Assembly: GCF_900114585.1 (NCBI RefSeq)
Contig: NZ_FOTL01000005.1
Span: forward strand, 17,707 to 81,706
Length of the DNA stretch: 64,000 nt
Reading direction: 5' to 3'
From: Methanobrevibacter olleyae
GTDB lineage: Archaea > Methanobacteriota > Methanobacteria > Methanobacteriales > Methanobacteriaceae
Shown: one piece after another, positions 18,334 to 28,839 of the stretch
How positions within the stretch are numbered: the stretch's first letter is position 1
Layout of the letters: the number at the start of each line of letters is the position of its first letter
Translations under genes and position numbers: made by a program
Notes under the pieces: generated by a model
What the model was told of the DNA's origin: nothing
What the model saw: the letters and a program-made list of their open reading frames with translations, nothing else
Database searches by the model: none

Positions 18334-21237
18334 ATGAGTACTGAAAGAAAGAACATTGTACTAAAGGGAGGAAGAGAACATAACCTTCAAAATATTGATC
18401 TATCAATTCCACGTGATCAGTTTGTAGTCGTTACTGGTTTAAGCGGTTCAGGTAAATCAACACTTGCTTTTGATACTATTTATGCTGAAGGACAGCGTAG
18501 ATATGTTGAATCATTATCTGCATATGCAAGGCAATTTTTAGGTCAAATGAAAAAACCTGAAGTAGATTACATTGAAGGCCTATCTCCTGCAATCAGTATA
18601 GATCAAAAAACAACAAAAGTTAATCCAAGATCAACTGTAGGTACTATTACAGAAATTTATGATTATTTACGTTTATTATTTGCACGAATAGGAATTCCGC
18701 ATTGTCCCAATTGTGGAAAAGAAATATCTCATCAAACTATCGGGCAAATAACTGAATCAATAATCGAAGAAGGAGAAGGAACTAAAATACATGTTCTATC
18801 CCCAGTTGTTAAAGACCGTAAAGGAGAACATAAAGATATTTTAGAAGAATTTAGGAAAAAAGGATTCGTTAGAGTCCGTGTAGATGGTGAAATTAAAGGT
18901 CTTGATGAGGATATTGAGCTTGGAAAAAACTTTAGGCATAATATTGAATTAGTTGTAGATAGACTTGTAATCCGTGAAGGGATAGACTTCCAAAGAAGAC
19001 TATCAGATTCTATAGAGACAGCTTGTAATTTTGCAGAAGGATTAGTTAAGGTCATGTTTAGTAAAAGGGATGATGAGGGAAATGAAACTATCTATGAAAA
19101 AACATATTCTGAAGACTTTGCATGTACTGACTGCGGTATAAGTTTTCAGGAATTAACTCCCCGTATGTTTTCATTTAATGCACCTCAAGGAGCATGTCCT
19201 GAATGTAATGGTATTGGAACTAAAATGGAAATGGATCCTGACTTAATTGTACCAAATAAAAACCTAAGTTTAAATGATGGTGCCATAGTTCCATGGTCTA
19301 AATCTACTAAAAAAGAAAATTATTATTATCAAATGCTTAAAGCAGTAGCTGAGCACTTTAAATTTAGTATGGACACAGCATTTAAAGATTTAACTCCAGA
19401 AGAACAAAACATTATTCTCTATGGTTCGGATGAAAAAGTGGCATTTGCATTTAAAAGAAGAAATAGATCTTATAGGGTAAATCGTAAATTTGAAGGTGTC
19501 ATTACAAGAATGGAAAGATTATATATAGAAACTAAATCTAATTATAATCGTAGTTATATCTCTAAGTTTATGAGTGACCGTAAATGTCCTGTTTGTGGTG
19601 GAAAAAGACTTCGTCCAGAGATTTTAGCAGTAACTGTAGGAGATAAGTCTATTATGGATGTATGTGATTTATCTATTAAAGATAGTTATCAATTTTTCCA
19701 AGATTTAGAATTAACAGAAAGGCAATTATTTATTGGTAAAGAGATTTTAAAAGAGATTAAAGCAAGATTAAAATTCCTAGTAGATGTAGGTTTAGACTAT
19801 ATTACAATGTCTAGATCTTCTGGAACCTTGTCTGGAGGAGAAGCACAAAGAATAAGATTAGCTACCCAAATAGGTTCTGGACTAGTGGGAGTTCTTTATA
19901 TTTTAGACGAGCCAAGTATTGGTCTTCACCAAAGAGATAATAAAAAGCTTATTGGAACCTTAAAACATTTAAGAGATATAGGGAACACTTTAATTGTAGT
20001 GGAACATGATGAAGAAACTATTCTATCTGCTGATTATGTAGTTGATATAGGTCCTGGAGCTGGTGAACATGGAGGTAAAATAATTGCTGAAGGAAGCCCT
20101 GAAGAGATTATGGAATCTTTAGACTCTATCACTGGCAAATATTTATCAAGAAGGGAAACAATTCCTATTAACTCTAAAAGGAAAGAGGGAAATGGTAAAT
20201 TCTTAACTGTTAAAGGTGCAAAAGAAAACAATCTTAAAAATATTGATGTAGATATTCCATTAGGACTATTCACTTGTGTTACTGGAGTAAGTGGCTCTGG
20301 AAAAAGTAGTTTAATCAATCAGGTTTTATATAAAGGCTTATCTACAATTATAAATAAAAAATACATGCATCCTGGAAAGCATGATTATATCGAAGGAATT
20401 GAAAATATCGATAAAATCATTAGAATTGATCAAAACCCTATTGGAAGAACTCCACGTTCAAATCCAGCTACATATGTAGGTGTTTTTACTCCAATAAGAG
20501 AATTGTTTGCTGAGACTCCTGAATCTAAAGCAAGAGGTTATAAACCTGGAAGATTTAGTTTTAATGTAAAAGGAGGAAGATGTGAATCTTGTTATGGGGA
20601 TGGAATCATACAAATTGAAATGCATTTCTTATCTGATGTATATGTTCCTTGTGAAGTATGTAAAGGTAAAAGATATAATGATGAAACTTTAGATATTCGC
20701 TATAAGGGTAAAAACATCTATGAAGTTTTAGAAATGACTGTAGAAGAAGCATTGGAATTCTTTGAGAATGTACCAAAAGTTGCAAGAAAACTTCAAACAT
20801 TATATGATGTTGGATTAGCTTATATTAAACTAGGTCAACCTGCTACAACCCTTTCTGGTGGTGAAGCTCAAAGGGTAAAATTAGCTAAAGAGTTATCTAA
20901 AACAAGCACTGGTCAAACATTATATATATTAGATGAACCAACTACAGGCCTTCACTTTGATGATATAAAGAAATTATTAAAGGTTTTAGATAGATTGACA
21001 GATGCTGGTAACTCTGTTGTTGTTATTGAACATAATTTAGATGTTATTAAGACAGCTGATTATATTATAGATTTAGGGCCTGAAGGAGGAGACGGTGGTG
21101 GAGAAGTTATAGCTACTGGAACACCTGAAGAGGTTGCAGAATCTGGAACTTATACTGGTAACTTTTTAAAAGAAGTTTTAAGAGAGAATATAACAGTTCA
21201 TGCAAAAGAATTAGTTGAAGAAAAGGCAAGTAAATAA
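18334..21237 (+). CDS. uvrA: Excinuclease ABC subunit A
   Basis: Damage-recognition ATPase of bacterial-type nucleotide excision repair, present in some methanogens by ancient transfer (established knowledge). 967 aa, full length. The first ABC module has Walker [10 protein letters not shown] (about 35-43) and signature [11 protein letters not shown] near 500. The second has GVSGSGKSS (about 650) and [11 protein letters not shown] (about 850). Zinc-binding cysteines are in CPNCGKE, CTDCG...[14 protein letters not shown] and the C-terminal CESCYGDG...CEVCKGKRY module. ATG has GGTG five nt upstream. uvrB and uvrC are not in the window. Confidence 0.97.
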   Translation: MSTERKNIVLKGGREHNLQNIDLSIPRDQFVVVTGLSGSGKSTLAFDTIYAEGQRRYVESLSAYARQFLGQMKKPEVDYIEGLSPAISIDQKTTKVNPRSTVGTITEIYDYLRLLFARIGIPHCPNCGKEISHQTIGQITESIIEEGEGTKIHVLSPVVKDRKGEHKDILEEFRKKGFVRVRVDGEIKGLDEDIELGKNFRHNIELVVDRLVIREGIDFQRRLSDSIETACNFAEGLVKVMFSKRDDEGNETIYEKTYSEDFACTDCGISFQELTPRMFSFNAPQGACPECNGIGTKMEMDPDLIVPNKNLSLNDGAIVPWSKSTKKENYYYQMLKAVAEHFKFSMDTAFKDLTPEEQNIILYGSDEKVAFAFKRRNRSYRVNRKFEGVITRMERLYIETKSNYNRSYISKFMSDRKCPVCGGKRLRPEILAVTVGDKSIMDVCDLSIKDSYQFFQDLELTERQLFIGKEILKEIKARLKFLVDVGLDYITMSRSSGTLSGGEAQRIRLATQIGSGLVGVLYILDEPSIGLHQRDNKKLIGTLKHLRDIGNTLIVVEHDEETILSADYVVDIGPGAGEHGGKIIAEGSPEEIMESLDSITGKYLSRRETIPINSKRKEGNGKFLTVKGAKENNLKNIDVDIPLGLFTCVTGVSGSGKSSLINQVLYKGLSTIINKKYMHPGKHDYIEGIENIDKIIRIDQNPIGRTPRSNPATYVGVFTPIRELFAETPESKARGYKPGRFSFNVKGGRCESCYGDGIIQIEMHFLSDVYVPCEVCKGKRYNDETLDIRYKGKNIYEVLEMTVEEALEFFENVPKVARKLQTLYDVGLAYIKLGQPATTLSGGEAQRVKLAKELSKTSTGQTLYILDEPTTGLHFDDIKKLLKVLDRLTDAGNSVVVIEHNLDVIKTADYIIDLGPEGGDGGGEVIATGTPEEVAESGTYTGNFLKEVLRENITVHAKELVEEKASK

Positions 21238-21241
21238 TAAC

Positions 21242-21310
21242 TTTTTTATTATTTAGATATCTCTTTTTATTCATTTAATTTTTTTATTATTTAGATATCT
21301 CTTTTTCTAT
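21242..21310. repeat. 38-bp direct repeat x2 between convergent genes
   Basis: TTTTTTATTATTTAGATATC plus TCTTTTT occurs at 21242 and 21280, just after the uvrA stop. The T runs could terminate uvrA transcription. Confidence 0.8.
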
Positions 21311-21333
21311 TGATTACATATTTTTTCTTAATA

Positions 21334-23056
21334 CTATTTTTTAAGTAATCTAGACCTTTTTTCAGCTACTTCTCGAACATATTTATCTTCATCGCTATTA
21401 AAAATATCTTCTAAAACATTAATACTAAATATATTTTTACAAGCAGCTTCACGAATCTTTGAATCTTTATCATTTTGAGCTAAATCAACTAAGATTTCTT
21501 GATTTTTTAACTTAGAAATAGCTTCAATACGAGAATCATTAAACTGGCCATTAATTGAAATATCCTCAAGAATTTCTTTATCTTTAATCTTTTTCATGGT
21601 GTTTAATCTTATATCTGGATTACTATTAGTTTTAGCAATATCTGATAAAATATTTTCAGATTTGATTTTAGATATTGCCTCCAATTTACTATCTAAATAA
21701 ATTGATTCATCACTTATCTTTACTAAAATTTCTTCAGTTTCTATATTCTTTACAGCTAATTTACTAATTTCTGCATGTTTTGATGAAACTGCAAGCTTTT
21801 TTAAATAATTTTCATAATCTGATGAATCATCACCACCAATATAATTTTCTTTATTAGAAACTACTTTATTTAAAGCACTTTTAGCTACAATTAAATCATC
21901 ATCCTTAATACTAATATCAATTAAATTGCTTATTAAATCAATTTTTTTAATAGCTTCAGTTCTAACATAATTATCTTCTTCATAAATATAGGTTTCAATG
22001 ATAATATTTTCATCATTTATATTTTTCAATGCTTCGATTCTGACAAATTTATCTTTATCATTTAGAGCAATTTCTTTTAATATGTCCTCATTTTTAATTT
22101 TTTCTGTTGCTTTAATTCTTGATGGGGAATCATTAGAATTTAATGCAATATCTATTAAATCCTCTTCAATTTCTAATTTTTCTATTGCAGCTAAACGTAC
22201 ATGTTCATTTTCTTCATTAAATGCTATTTCTTTTATTATTTCATGATTATTATCATAATCTAACTTATTTAAAGCTTCAACCCTAATAAATTTATCATAT
22301 TCATTATTTATTGCTATATTAAATAAAATTTCTTCATCAGAGAAGTTTTCTTTATTGATTATTATATTAACTATCTTCTTATCAGAAGAGTTCTTTAATA
22401 TTTCAGCTAGAATTTGATTATTTTCTATTCTTTCAATTGCATTAAGTCTAACTTTTTGATCTTTTGCATTGATACAAAGATCCATTAAGATAAGCTCATC
22501 CTCAATTTCACGAAGTGCAGAAAGCCTGTTTTTTCCTTTTTTATCAAATTTAGCTATCTCAGCAAGTACATTATCTTCCAAATCTAATTTATCAAATGCT
22601 AGTTGTCTAACATCAGTGTATTTAGCATTGTATGCCAATTCTTCTAATATATTAGGGTCTGTTATTCTTGATGTAGCGATAGTTCTTACATATCTATCTT
22701 TATTATCCATAGCTAAATCTTCTAATACATCTTGAGATTTTATTTCCATAACTGCAGCAATTCTATTGTTTCTATTACTATGTGTTTTTGCAATATCTTT
22801 AAAGGCCTCATCATTTAATATTTCATCTTTATTTCTAGAATCATTTTTAAGACGTTTCTCTTTAGCTATTTTAATGTCATCACTATTTATTTTTTTAATT
22901 GAAGCAAAATCGATTAAATCATTATCTGATTTCTTATTTTTAAATGATAATTTTTTAAATCTTTTTTTTATCTTTTATATCAGTTTTATCCCGTTTATCT
23001 TTTTTATTTTCACTTTTTTCTTTGTTATTTTTATTTAGAAAATTAAATAAACCCAT
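21334..23056 (-). CDS. HEAT-like repeat protein, frameshifted at a poly-A run
   Basis: About 573 aa if one base is removed. The main open part (21334-22749) has some sixteen repeats of 22-25 residues of the form ILxEIAlNdxDxxVRxxALxKI, a HEAT/leucine-rich-variant solenoid for protein binding. The frame is open well upstream of the ATG at 22749, which has no ribosome site. The real start is probably ATG 23056 (MGLFNFLNKNNK), five nt after GGTG. Frames join only if the eight-A run (T8 on the plus strand, 22962-22969) is seven. So this is a pseudogene, a sequencing error or a slippage-controlled gene. The N-terminus is Lys/Asp/Asn-rich. Function unknown. Confidence 0.72.
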
Positions 23057-23191
23057 TTTTTCACCACAATTAAAAAAAACAATTGATTTATTTATATATT
23101 GAATTATAATTATAATCTTATATTATTAAGTATGACTATTAGCTTAAGATTTAGATTATAATTATTGGATTATTTCTAATTCTAACTATTC

Positions 23192-24049
23192 TTAGTCTTT
23201 TTTGAATTTACTCTCTAAAAGGATAATTAATACAAAAGCTATAATAGCTAAAATAACACAAGGAATCCAAGAACCATTAATAGTTGTTGTAATTTTCATT
23301 ATAGGTAATCTTAATGTTCCAAGCATTATACCAATTAAAAATGCCATTATAGCAGATTCATATCTTTCAAGTAAATAATTTAATAGTCTGGAAAATCCTA
23401 AAATTCCTATTACTGCCCCAATAGCAAATACTATAATTTCTATAAGATTTCTTGAATTTAGAGCATTTAACATATATTGATATTGCCCAAGAAGTACTAA
23501 TAAGAAAGATCCAGATATTCCAGGTAAAATCATTGCACATATTGCTATAAGACCAGAAATAAATATTACAATTAAGCTATGGTTTGTAGCAATTGGATTT
23601 AAACCTACGAATATATATGAAAGAAGGATTCCAATTACTGTAATGATTATTAATTTAATGTTAAATCCATCTAATTTAGTGTATAATATATATGCAGAAG
23701 CGAATATTAATCCTAAAAAGAATGAAAAAGTATATGCAGTTTGAGTGTCAAGTAAATAATTAATAACTTTAGCTAATACAATAAATGCAATAGCAATACC
23801 TAATAATAAGGGAATAAACAGTTCAAAATCAATTTCTTCAATTAATTTTGCTTTAAAATCAGACATATTCCCTTTTAATAATGGTTTTAAAAAACTAAAT
23901 TTTATACAGCTTATTGCATGTATTAATCGTTCATATATTCCAGTGATTAATGCAATTGTTCCTCCAGAAACACCTGGAACAATATCTGCAGATCCCATAC
24001 ATAATCCCCTAAGAAAAATTAAAATTAGCTCTCTTAAATCAAAATTCAT
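23192..24049 (-). CDS. DUF368 polyprenyl-phosphate permease (PopT-like)
   Basis: 285 aa, polytopic, about eight membrane helices. The N-terminal signature GLCMGSADIVPGVSGGTIALITGIYE is typical of DUF368; a second related half-site is ICAMILPGISGSFLLVLLGQY, consistent with inverted pseudo-repeats. Bacterial DUF368 proteins (PopT) recycle undecaprenyl phosphate across the membrane. In a pseudomurein methanogen the same carrier would serve wall synthesis (inference). GAGGA precedes ATG. Divergent from the adhesin gene, with a repeat-rich 440-bp gap between them. Confidence 0.85.
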   Translation of the reverse strand: MNFDLRELILIFLRGLCMGSADIVPGVSGGTIALITGIYERLIHAISCIKFSFLKPLLKGNMSDFKAKLIEEIDFELFIPLLLGIAIAFIVLAKVINYLLDTQTAYTFSFFLGLIFASAYILYTKLDGFNIKLIIITVIGILLSYIFVGLNPIATNHSLIVIFISGLIAICAMILPGISGSFLLVLLGQYQYMLNALNSRNLIEIIVFAIGAVIGILGFSRLLNYLLERYESAIMAFLIGIMLGTLRLPIMKITTTINGSWIPCVILAIIAFVLIILLESKFKKD

Positions 24050-24170
24050 AAAATTCCTCGTTTAATCTTTATACTATTAATTTAATTATTAAAATCAACT
24101 TTTAATTAATATTATTATATATTTTTATTTTATAATAAATAGATAACTAAAATTTAATTGATTTAAATGG

Positions 24171-24313
24171 ATTTTTAAAAATTCAATAGATAAATACCAT
24201 TCTTAACTTATTAAATTTTTAAAAATTCAATAGATAAATACCATTCTTAACTTATTAAGTTTTTAAAAATTCAATAGATAAATACCATTCTTAACTTATT
24301 AAATTTTTAAAAA
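24171..24313. repeat. 44-bp tandem repeat x3
   Basis: Unit ATTCAATAGATAAATACCAT plus TCTTAACTTATTAAATTTTT starts at 24181, 24225 and 24269; near-identical copies in the leader between the divergent DUF368 and adhesin genes. The rest of 24050-24491 holds the adhesin promoter and AT-rich DNA. Confidence 0.92.
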
Positions 24314-24392
24314 TCAATATATATTTTTTCTATTTAAAAAAATATTCTCAAATTATTATTATTTTTTAATATAAAGGCAATATTATACTAAA

Positions 24393-24403
24393 AGTATATA
24401 TAA
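24393..24403 (+). promoter_or_regulatory. TATA box of the adhesin gene
   Basis: AGTATATATAATAAAA, preceded by CTAAA, lies about 90-100 nt before the proposed start, leaving a leader of roughly 65 nt. Confidence 0.5.
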
Positions 24404-24479
24404 TAAAAAATAGAAAAGTTAATACACAAGAATTCAATAAATAAAAAGTTCGTTTTATACGAAGAATTTATTTCAAAAA

Positions 24480-24494
24480 GGAGGTGCAAATATA
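24480..24494 (+). promoter_or_regulatory. Strong Shine-Dalgarno site followed by an ATA codon
   Basis: GGAGGTG (24480-24486), a 5-nt spacer CAAAT, then ATA at 24492-24494. Several genes here use GGTG with 5-6 nt to ATG (12580, 18334, 23056 minus), so the ATA is exactly where the start codon should be. No ATG, GTG or TTG lies nearby in frame. Confidence 0.6.
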
Positions 24495-26795
24495 TCGGAA
24501 AAGATACATTTTACCCTGATTTTAGCATTAATATTCTTCTTAAGTATTAATCTAATATCAGCTAATGAAATAAATAACAATGATTTAACTAGTATTGATT
24601 CATCTGATGCAATAGATTTAGATTCAGTTGATGATACCAATTATATTTCATCTGATTTAACTGATAATCAAGTTAATGATGATACTTCAAATTCAGATAA
24701 TTACAAATCAAATATTTTATCTGAAAGTCAATCAAGCACTGATAGAGAGACTTTAAGAGAAAATTCTTCTACAGAAATGACAGAACATTCTCTAAAAATC
24801 ACAGAAAATGCTATTTTACGTAGCAGTGGTGAAAATAACAGTGCTATTAATCAAAATACAGATAATCCTAATATTACAAATACTTCATTAGGAGTATCTA
24901 AAGAAAAAACTAGTATTTCTCTAAAAAGCACATCTGTTTTAAGAGGTACAAGTTTATATGTATACTTAAAGGATAATGCTGGAAATCCTTTGTCTGGCAA
25001 AAATATTATATTAACTTTTGCAAATAAAAAATTTACAAAAGTTACAGACAAAAATGGTGGAATTTCTTTAAAAATAAGTTCTGCTAGTACAGGAAAATAT
25101 GCTGTAAAAGTTAATTTTAATGGAGATAATGATTATTTCTCTTCTAATAAAGATTTTACAGTTAATGTCTATAGATTAAATACTAAGATAACAATTTCAA
25201 GCAAATCTATAGCAAGAGGAACTTATTTATATGCATATCTAAAAGACAGTTCTGGAAAAGCAATTTCAGGACAAAAGATAACAATAAAACACAAAGGTAA
25301 AACATTTAGAAAAACTACTAATAGTAAAGGTAGAGTAAGCTTAAAAATTAATTCACTATCAGGCAAATATTCTACTAAAATTAAATTTGCAGGTTCTACC
25401 TCTTATTTAGCAAGTAGTAATTCATTTACCATGAGTGTTTATAAGCAAAAAACAAATATTGCTGTTGATAGTACCTCAGTTGTTAGAGGTAAATATTTAT
25501 ATGCATATTTAAAAAATTCTAAAGGTAATCCATTAGCTTCTAAAAAAATAGTAATTAGATTTAATGGCAAACCTTTCTATAAAACTACTAATAAGGATGG
25601 CAGAGTTAGTCTTAAGATTAATTCAAAGGCAGGTTCTTATTCAACTAAGATCACTTATGCAGGATCTGGATACTATAAATCTAGTTCTAAATCCTTTAAA
25701 TTAAAATCTTATATTGCAAAAACTAAGATTAATATTGAAAATAGTTCTGTAGTTAGAGGAAAATATTTCTATGCACACTTAAAAGATAGTTCTAATAAAG
25801 CATTATCTAATGAAAAAGTTGTAATAACCTTTGGTAGCACTAAATATAGAAAAACTACTGATTCCAAAGGTAAAGTAGGATTAAAGATTAATGCAAATCC
25901 TAATGATTATTCAGTTAATGTGAAATATGCTGGATCTACTAGTTATAAGTCAAGTAGTAAATCTTTAACTCTTAAAGTATTAACTAATGCAACTGCTAAA
26001 ATTATTGTAAAATCTTCAACTCCTGGTGAATATACAGTTAAAATAACTGATATGAATGGTAATCCTCTTGCAAACCAAACTGTAACTATAACTACATATA
26101 AAGGTAATCAATCTGCAGGATCTGGAGTGGGAGTTACTAAAAAAACTATAGTGCTTAATTCAGATAATATTTACAATAAGGAAAAAGATATTAAACTTTT
26201 AAATGATATAGCTAGTATTCTTAAAAGTAATGGATATAACGTTATAGTTAATAAAGAAATAGGTCCTAATGCCCATAGTGGTTCTGATATTAAAGGAAAA
26301 TACAAAAATTCCACTATATTTTGTATATTTAGTGGAGTTTGTGCTGGTACATTAGTAGATATGTCTGCTAATTGGTACAAATATTATCTTAATAAATATG
26401 ATAACCAAGTTAAAATTGGTATTTTCTCCCCAACTACAAAAATTAATTTAGCTACTGAAGATTGGCTTAATAAAGCTCATGATGATGATTTCAGTGGTCT
26501 TACTGGGCTTGAAAATCCTGGAACTTACGTTAATAAAAATGGTATGGACTATGTTTATGGATATACTGCAAGTGAAATGGCTAATAATTTCCTTAAATAT
26601 GCTGCTAACGGATTAAGTATTGGTAAAGATAATACTTTACCTTGTATTGTAGAAAAATATACTGTAACTACTGATGAAAATGGTTTAGCTACCATATCTG
26701 GATTAACTTCTGGAAACTATAAGATAACAACATCTTATTCAAATACTGCATTAGGTTATATTGCTGATACAGTTACTACAACTTTAAGTGTTTAA
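24492..26795 (+). CDS. Secreted Ig-repeat adhesin-like protein, apparent ATA start
   Basis: About 767 aa. The frame is open well upstream of the first ATG (24777) and encodes a signal peptide (EKIHFTLILALIFFLSINLI then SAN) right after a strong Shine-Dalgarno site, so ATA 24492 is the likely start. A Ser/Asp/Asn-rich stretch precedes four tandem Ig-like domains of about 85 residues, each with SVVRGKYLYAYLKDS-like and KTTNSKGRVSLKINS-like strands. A further partial Ig-like strand pair and a roughly 190-residue C-terminal domain (TIVLNSDNIYNKEKD to NNFLKYAANGLSIG) then follow, closing with another Ig-type segment. Surface protein, probably for host or cell contact; no wall-binding repeat was seen. 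Confidence 0.83.
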   Translation: MSEKIHFTLILALIFFLSINLISANEINNNDLTSIDSSDAIDLDSVDDTNYISSDLTDNQVNDDTSNSDNYKSNILSESQSSTDRETLRENSSTEMTEHSLKITENAILRSSGENNSAINQNTDNPNITNTSLGVSKEKTSISLKSTSVLRGTSLYVYLKDNAGNPLSGKNIILTFANKKFTKVTDKNGGISLKISSASTGKYAVKVNFNGDNDYFSSNKDFTVNVYRLNTKITISSKSIARGTYLYAYLKDSSGKAISGQKITIKHKGKTFRKTTNSKGRVSLKINSLSGKYSTKIKFAGSTSYLASSNSFTMSVYKQKTNIAVDSTSVVRGKYLYAYLKNSKGNPLASKKIVIRFNGKPFYKTTNKDGRVSLKINSKAGSYSTKITYAGSGYYKSSSKSFKLKSYIAKTKINIENSSVVRGKYFYAHLKDSSNKALSNEKVVITFGSTKYRKTTDSKGKVGLKINANPNDYSVNVKYAGSTSYKSSSKSLTLKVLTNATAKIIVKSSTPGEYTVKITDMNGNPLANQTVTITTYKGNQSAGSGVGVTKKTIVLNSDNIYNKEKDIKLLNDIASILKSNGYNVIVNKEIGPNAHSGSDIKGKYKNSTIFCIFSGVCAGTLVDMSANWYKYYLNKYDNQVKIGIFSPTTKINLATEDWLNKAHDDDFSGLTGLENPGTYVNKNGMDYVYGYTASEMANNFLKYAANGLSIGKDNTLPCIVEKYTVTTDENGLATISGLTSGNYKITTSYSNTALGYIADTVTTTLSV

Positions 26796-26808
26796 TAAAC
26801 AAATTTAT

Positions 26809-26860
26809 AAGTAATATCTTTTTTTTTAAGATATTTACTTCTTTTTTTCTTTTTTTTATA
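26809..26860 (+). terminator. Hairpin plus oligo-T terminator after the adhesin
   Basis: AAGTAATATCTT (26809-26820) pairs with AAGATATTTACTT (26828-26840) with a one-base bulge; the loop is seven T, followed by two runs of seven or more T. Confidence 0.65.
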
Positions 26861-27053
26861 AATTAAGTGATATATTTAGTCTACTTTTAAAAGAATCTAA
26901 TTTTGATTACTAGTAACTATTAATATTAGAAAAACCATATATTTAATTAATATTTATTAAAATATTTAATAAATCAACAGTTAGTAATTTTAATTTTTAT
27001 ATGTAAAAATCAATTATACTTAACTATTTATTTGAATTATTATGGTGAATGAT

Positions 27054-27233
27054 ATGTTTTATAGTACAATTATGAAAATTGATTCTATTGATAGATTAAG
27101 AGATATTAGAGATGCTTTATTAGTAGAGCAAGGAATTAACCCTACTAGAAATGGAGAACAAGCTATACGTGTAGTGGTTGATAGAATTGATGAAATCCAG
27201 TCTACTTTAGATAAAAGAACTGGTACTATATAA
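27054..27233 (+). CDS. Small conserved-looking protein, unknown
   Basis: 59 aa from ATG 27054 (MFYSTIMKIDSIDRLRDIRD), which has GGTG five to six nt upstream; an in-frame ATG at 27042 overlaps that site and is less likely. Predicted mostly helical, soluble and mixed-charge, with no motif recognised. It precedes another small gene by 33 bp, probably as a two-gene unit. A clear ribosome site and codon use like its neighbours support it being real. Confidence 0.5.
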   Translation: MFYSTIMKIDSIDRLRDIRDALLVEQGINPTRNGEQAIRVVVDRIDEIQSTLDKRTGTI

Positions 27234-27266
27234 TCTATTAATAAGATAAATTTATAGGTTTTAAAA

Positions 27267-27551
27267 ATGCCAATTACGTTAATTAGAAGTAGGAGAAGAT
27301 TAATTAATAGCAGCACTTATAATTCTCCCAATCATAGAAGAAATAAAAAGTTATTAGCTAATAGTCAAGCTCAAAGAGCTCAAAGAAACAGAGATAAAAA
27401 AAGAGCTTTATTAGATAAACTTAAAAATAAAAATAAACCTAAAGCTAAAAAAAGACCTAAAAGATCTAAAATGCCATATAGGTTTAAGTATTATCAATTC
27501 CAAGATTATAAATTTAAAGAAGAAATTGAAGAATTAGAAAAATTAGAATAA
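27267..27551 (+). CDS. Small, highly basic protein, unknown
   Basis: 94 aa. Residues 5-75 are very rich in Arg, Lys and Asn (RSRRRLINS, NRDKKRALLDKLKNK, KAKKRPKRSK), while the last 20 are acidic (KEEIEELEKLE). The composition suggests nucleic-acid binding, but no family is recognised. Follows the 27054 gene closely on the same strand. Weak ribosome site (TAGGTT). It could be a lineage-specific gene. Confidence 0.45.
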   Translation: MPITLIRSRRRLINSSTYNSPNHRRNKKLLANSQAQRAQRNRDKKRALLDKLKNKNKPKAKKRPKRSKMPYRFKYYQFQDYKFKEEIEELEKLE

Positions 27552-27589
27552 AATTTATTTTTATATTTTCTTTAAATTTATTCTTTACT

Positions 27590-27735
27590 ATTTTTTTAAA
27601 ATTTCATTTTTCAATTTTTATTAAAATTTTATTTTTTACTACTTTTTAAAAACTTCATTTTTTTAATTTTTATTAAAATTTTATTTTTGCTATTTTTTAA
27701 AGTTTCATTTTTTTAATTTTTTTCTGAAATTTTAA
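27590..27735. repeat. About 51-bp T-rich tandem repeat x3
   Basis: TTCATTTTTCAATTTTTATT and the following 30 bp recur from 27603, 27654 and 27704 with small changes. Low complexity makes exact borders uncertain. Confidence 0.6.
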
Positions 27736-27801
27736 TTTTTTAAAAATTGTATTTTAAAAAATCTATTTTTAATTTTTAAAAAAGAAGTGATTTTTAAAAT
27801 C

Positions 27802-27831
27802 TACTTCGTTAAACTGTAGTATAACGAAGTA
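27802..27831. other. Perfect 10-bp inverted repeat in a gene-free region
   Basis: TACTTCGTTA (27802-27811) and TAACGAAGTA (27822-27831) with a 10-nt loop, followed on the plus strand by AAAAC and six T. More GC than its surroundings. Could be a terminator or protein-binding site. Confidence 0.55.
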
Positions 27832-28730
27832 AAACTTTTTTATCAAAATTTAATCTTCAAAAACATCAAAAAATAACAAAATGATATATATGTAACTATA
27901 ACATTTTACTATTTTAGAGCATTTTTGATTTTTTTGATGAAAATTTTAAATTTACACTTGAAATCTAACCATAATACTTTTTTATAATATTTTAATAAAA
28001 TAGTTTTATTATAGAGAAAATATTTGATTAAATCAAAACTTTTATTCTAGATTTCTAAGTAATTGTTTTTATTAATTAAAACTATTTTTCAAGATTTGAA
28101 TAAATGTTTTTATCATTAAGGACAGTTAGTAAATAATGATACAAATTTTTATGAAAATGAGATTCATATTCTTCATGATCTTTTTTGATAAATTTTCTTT
28201 TTTTAAAAAATTAAAAATTTCATTAATTATCAGAATTTATAATTAAAAAATTTGAAAAATATGAATTCTATTAAAAATAATACTTTTTAGATTAAAATTA
28301 TTACAATTTAAAGTAATACTTTTAATTAATTTTTTATTAATTATTTAATACTAATTATTAAAATTTTATTACTTTTCTCAATTAGAAAATAATAATTTTT
28401 ATCCAGTTTTTATTACTTTAACCGAATATTAAGTAATATCTTTTATTGAATTATTATTAATTAGAAAAAATATCAAGTAATAATTATTTATAAAAAGTAT
28501 TAAATTAAATAATAATTTTTATAAAAAAAGTAATATAATTAATTATCCTATTAATTAAGATGATGAATAATTATAAAATTAGAAAATTATCAAAATAAAT
28601 AAAATTAAGGGAATTTTAAACTTAAAAAAGAGAAAATAAACTAATAAATATAGAAAAATAGAAGAAAATACCATAAATTAATCAATAGATATATATCAGT
28701 TTGTTTAAAAATAGATGTTTAATAAAAGAA

Positions 28731-28826
28731 TTAATAATTTAAAAGAATAATACTCTAAATTTAATAGAAAAAATAAAATTAATAATTTAAAAGAATAATA
28801 CTCTAAATTCAATAGAAAAAATAGAT
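28731..28826. repeat. 48-bp direct repeat x2 downstream of the giant helicase gene
   Basis: TTAATAATTTAAAAGAATAA plus TACTCTAAATTTAATAGAAA at 28731 recurs at 28779 with one or two changes. Confidence 0.85.
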
Positions 28827-28839
28827 TAGTAAAATAAAA

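Larger units (their letters stand above)
27552..28839. other. 1.3-kb gene-free AT-rich region
   Basis: No frame of useful length on either strand and no tRNA-like fold seen. It contains the 51-bp T-rich array, a perfect hairpin at 27802-27831, long runs of TTTAATTAA-type sequence, and a 48-bp duplication just before the end of the giant helicase gene. It may be decayed sequence or host an unrecognised RNA. Confidence 0.6.

Noticed and set aside
22766..23038. Plus-strand hydrophobic frame of 90 codons
   Set aside because: Antisense to the N-terminal part of the frameshifted HEAT-like gene; Phe/Leu/Ile richness comes from reading Lys/Asn codons backwards.
24777..24779. First ATG of the adhesin frame as the start
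   Set aside because: No Shine-Dalgarno site there; the frame is open far upstream and encodes a signal peptide right after GGAGGTG.
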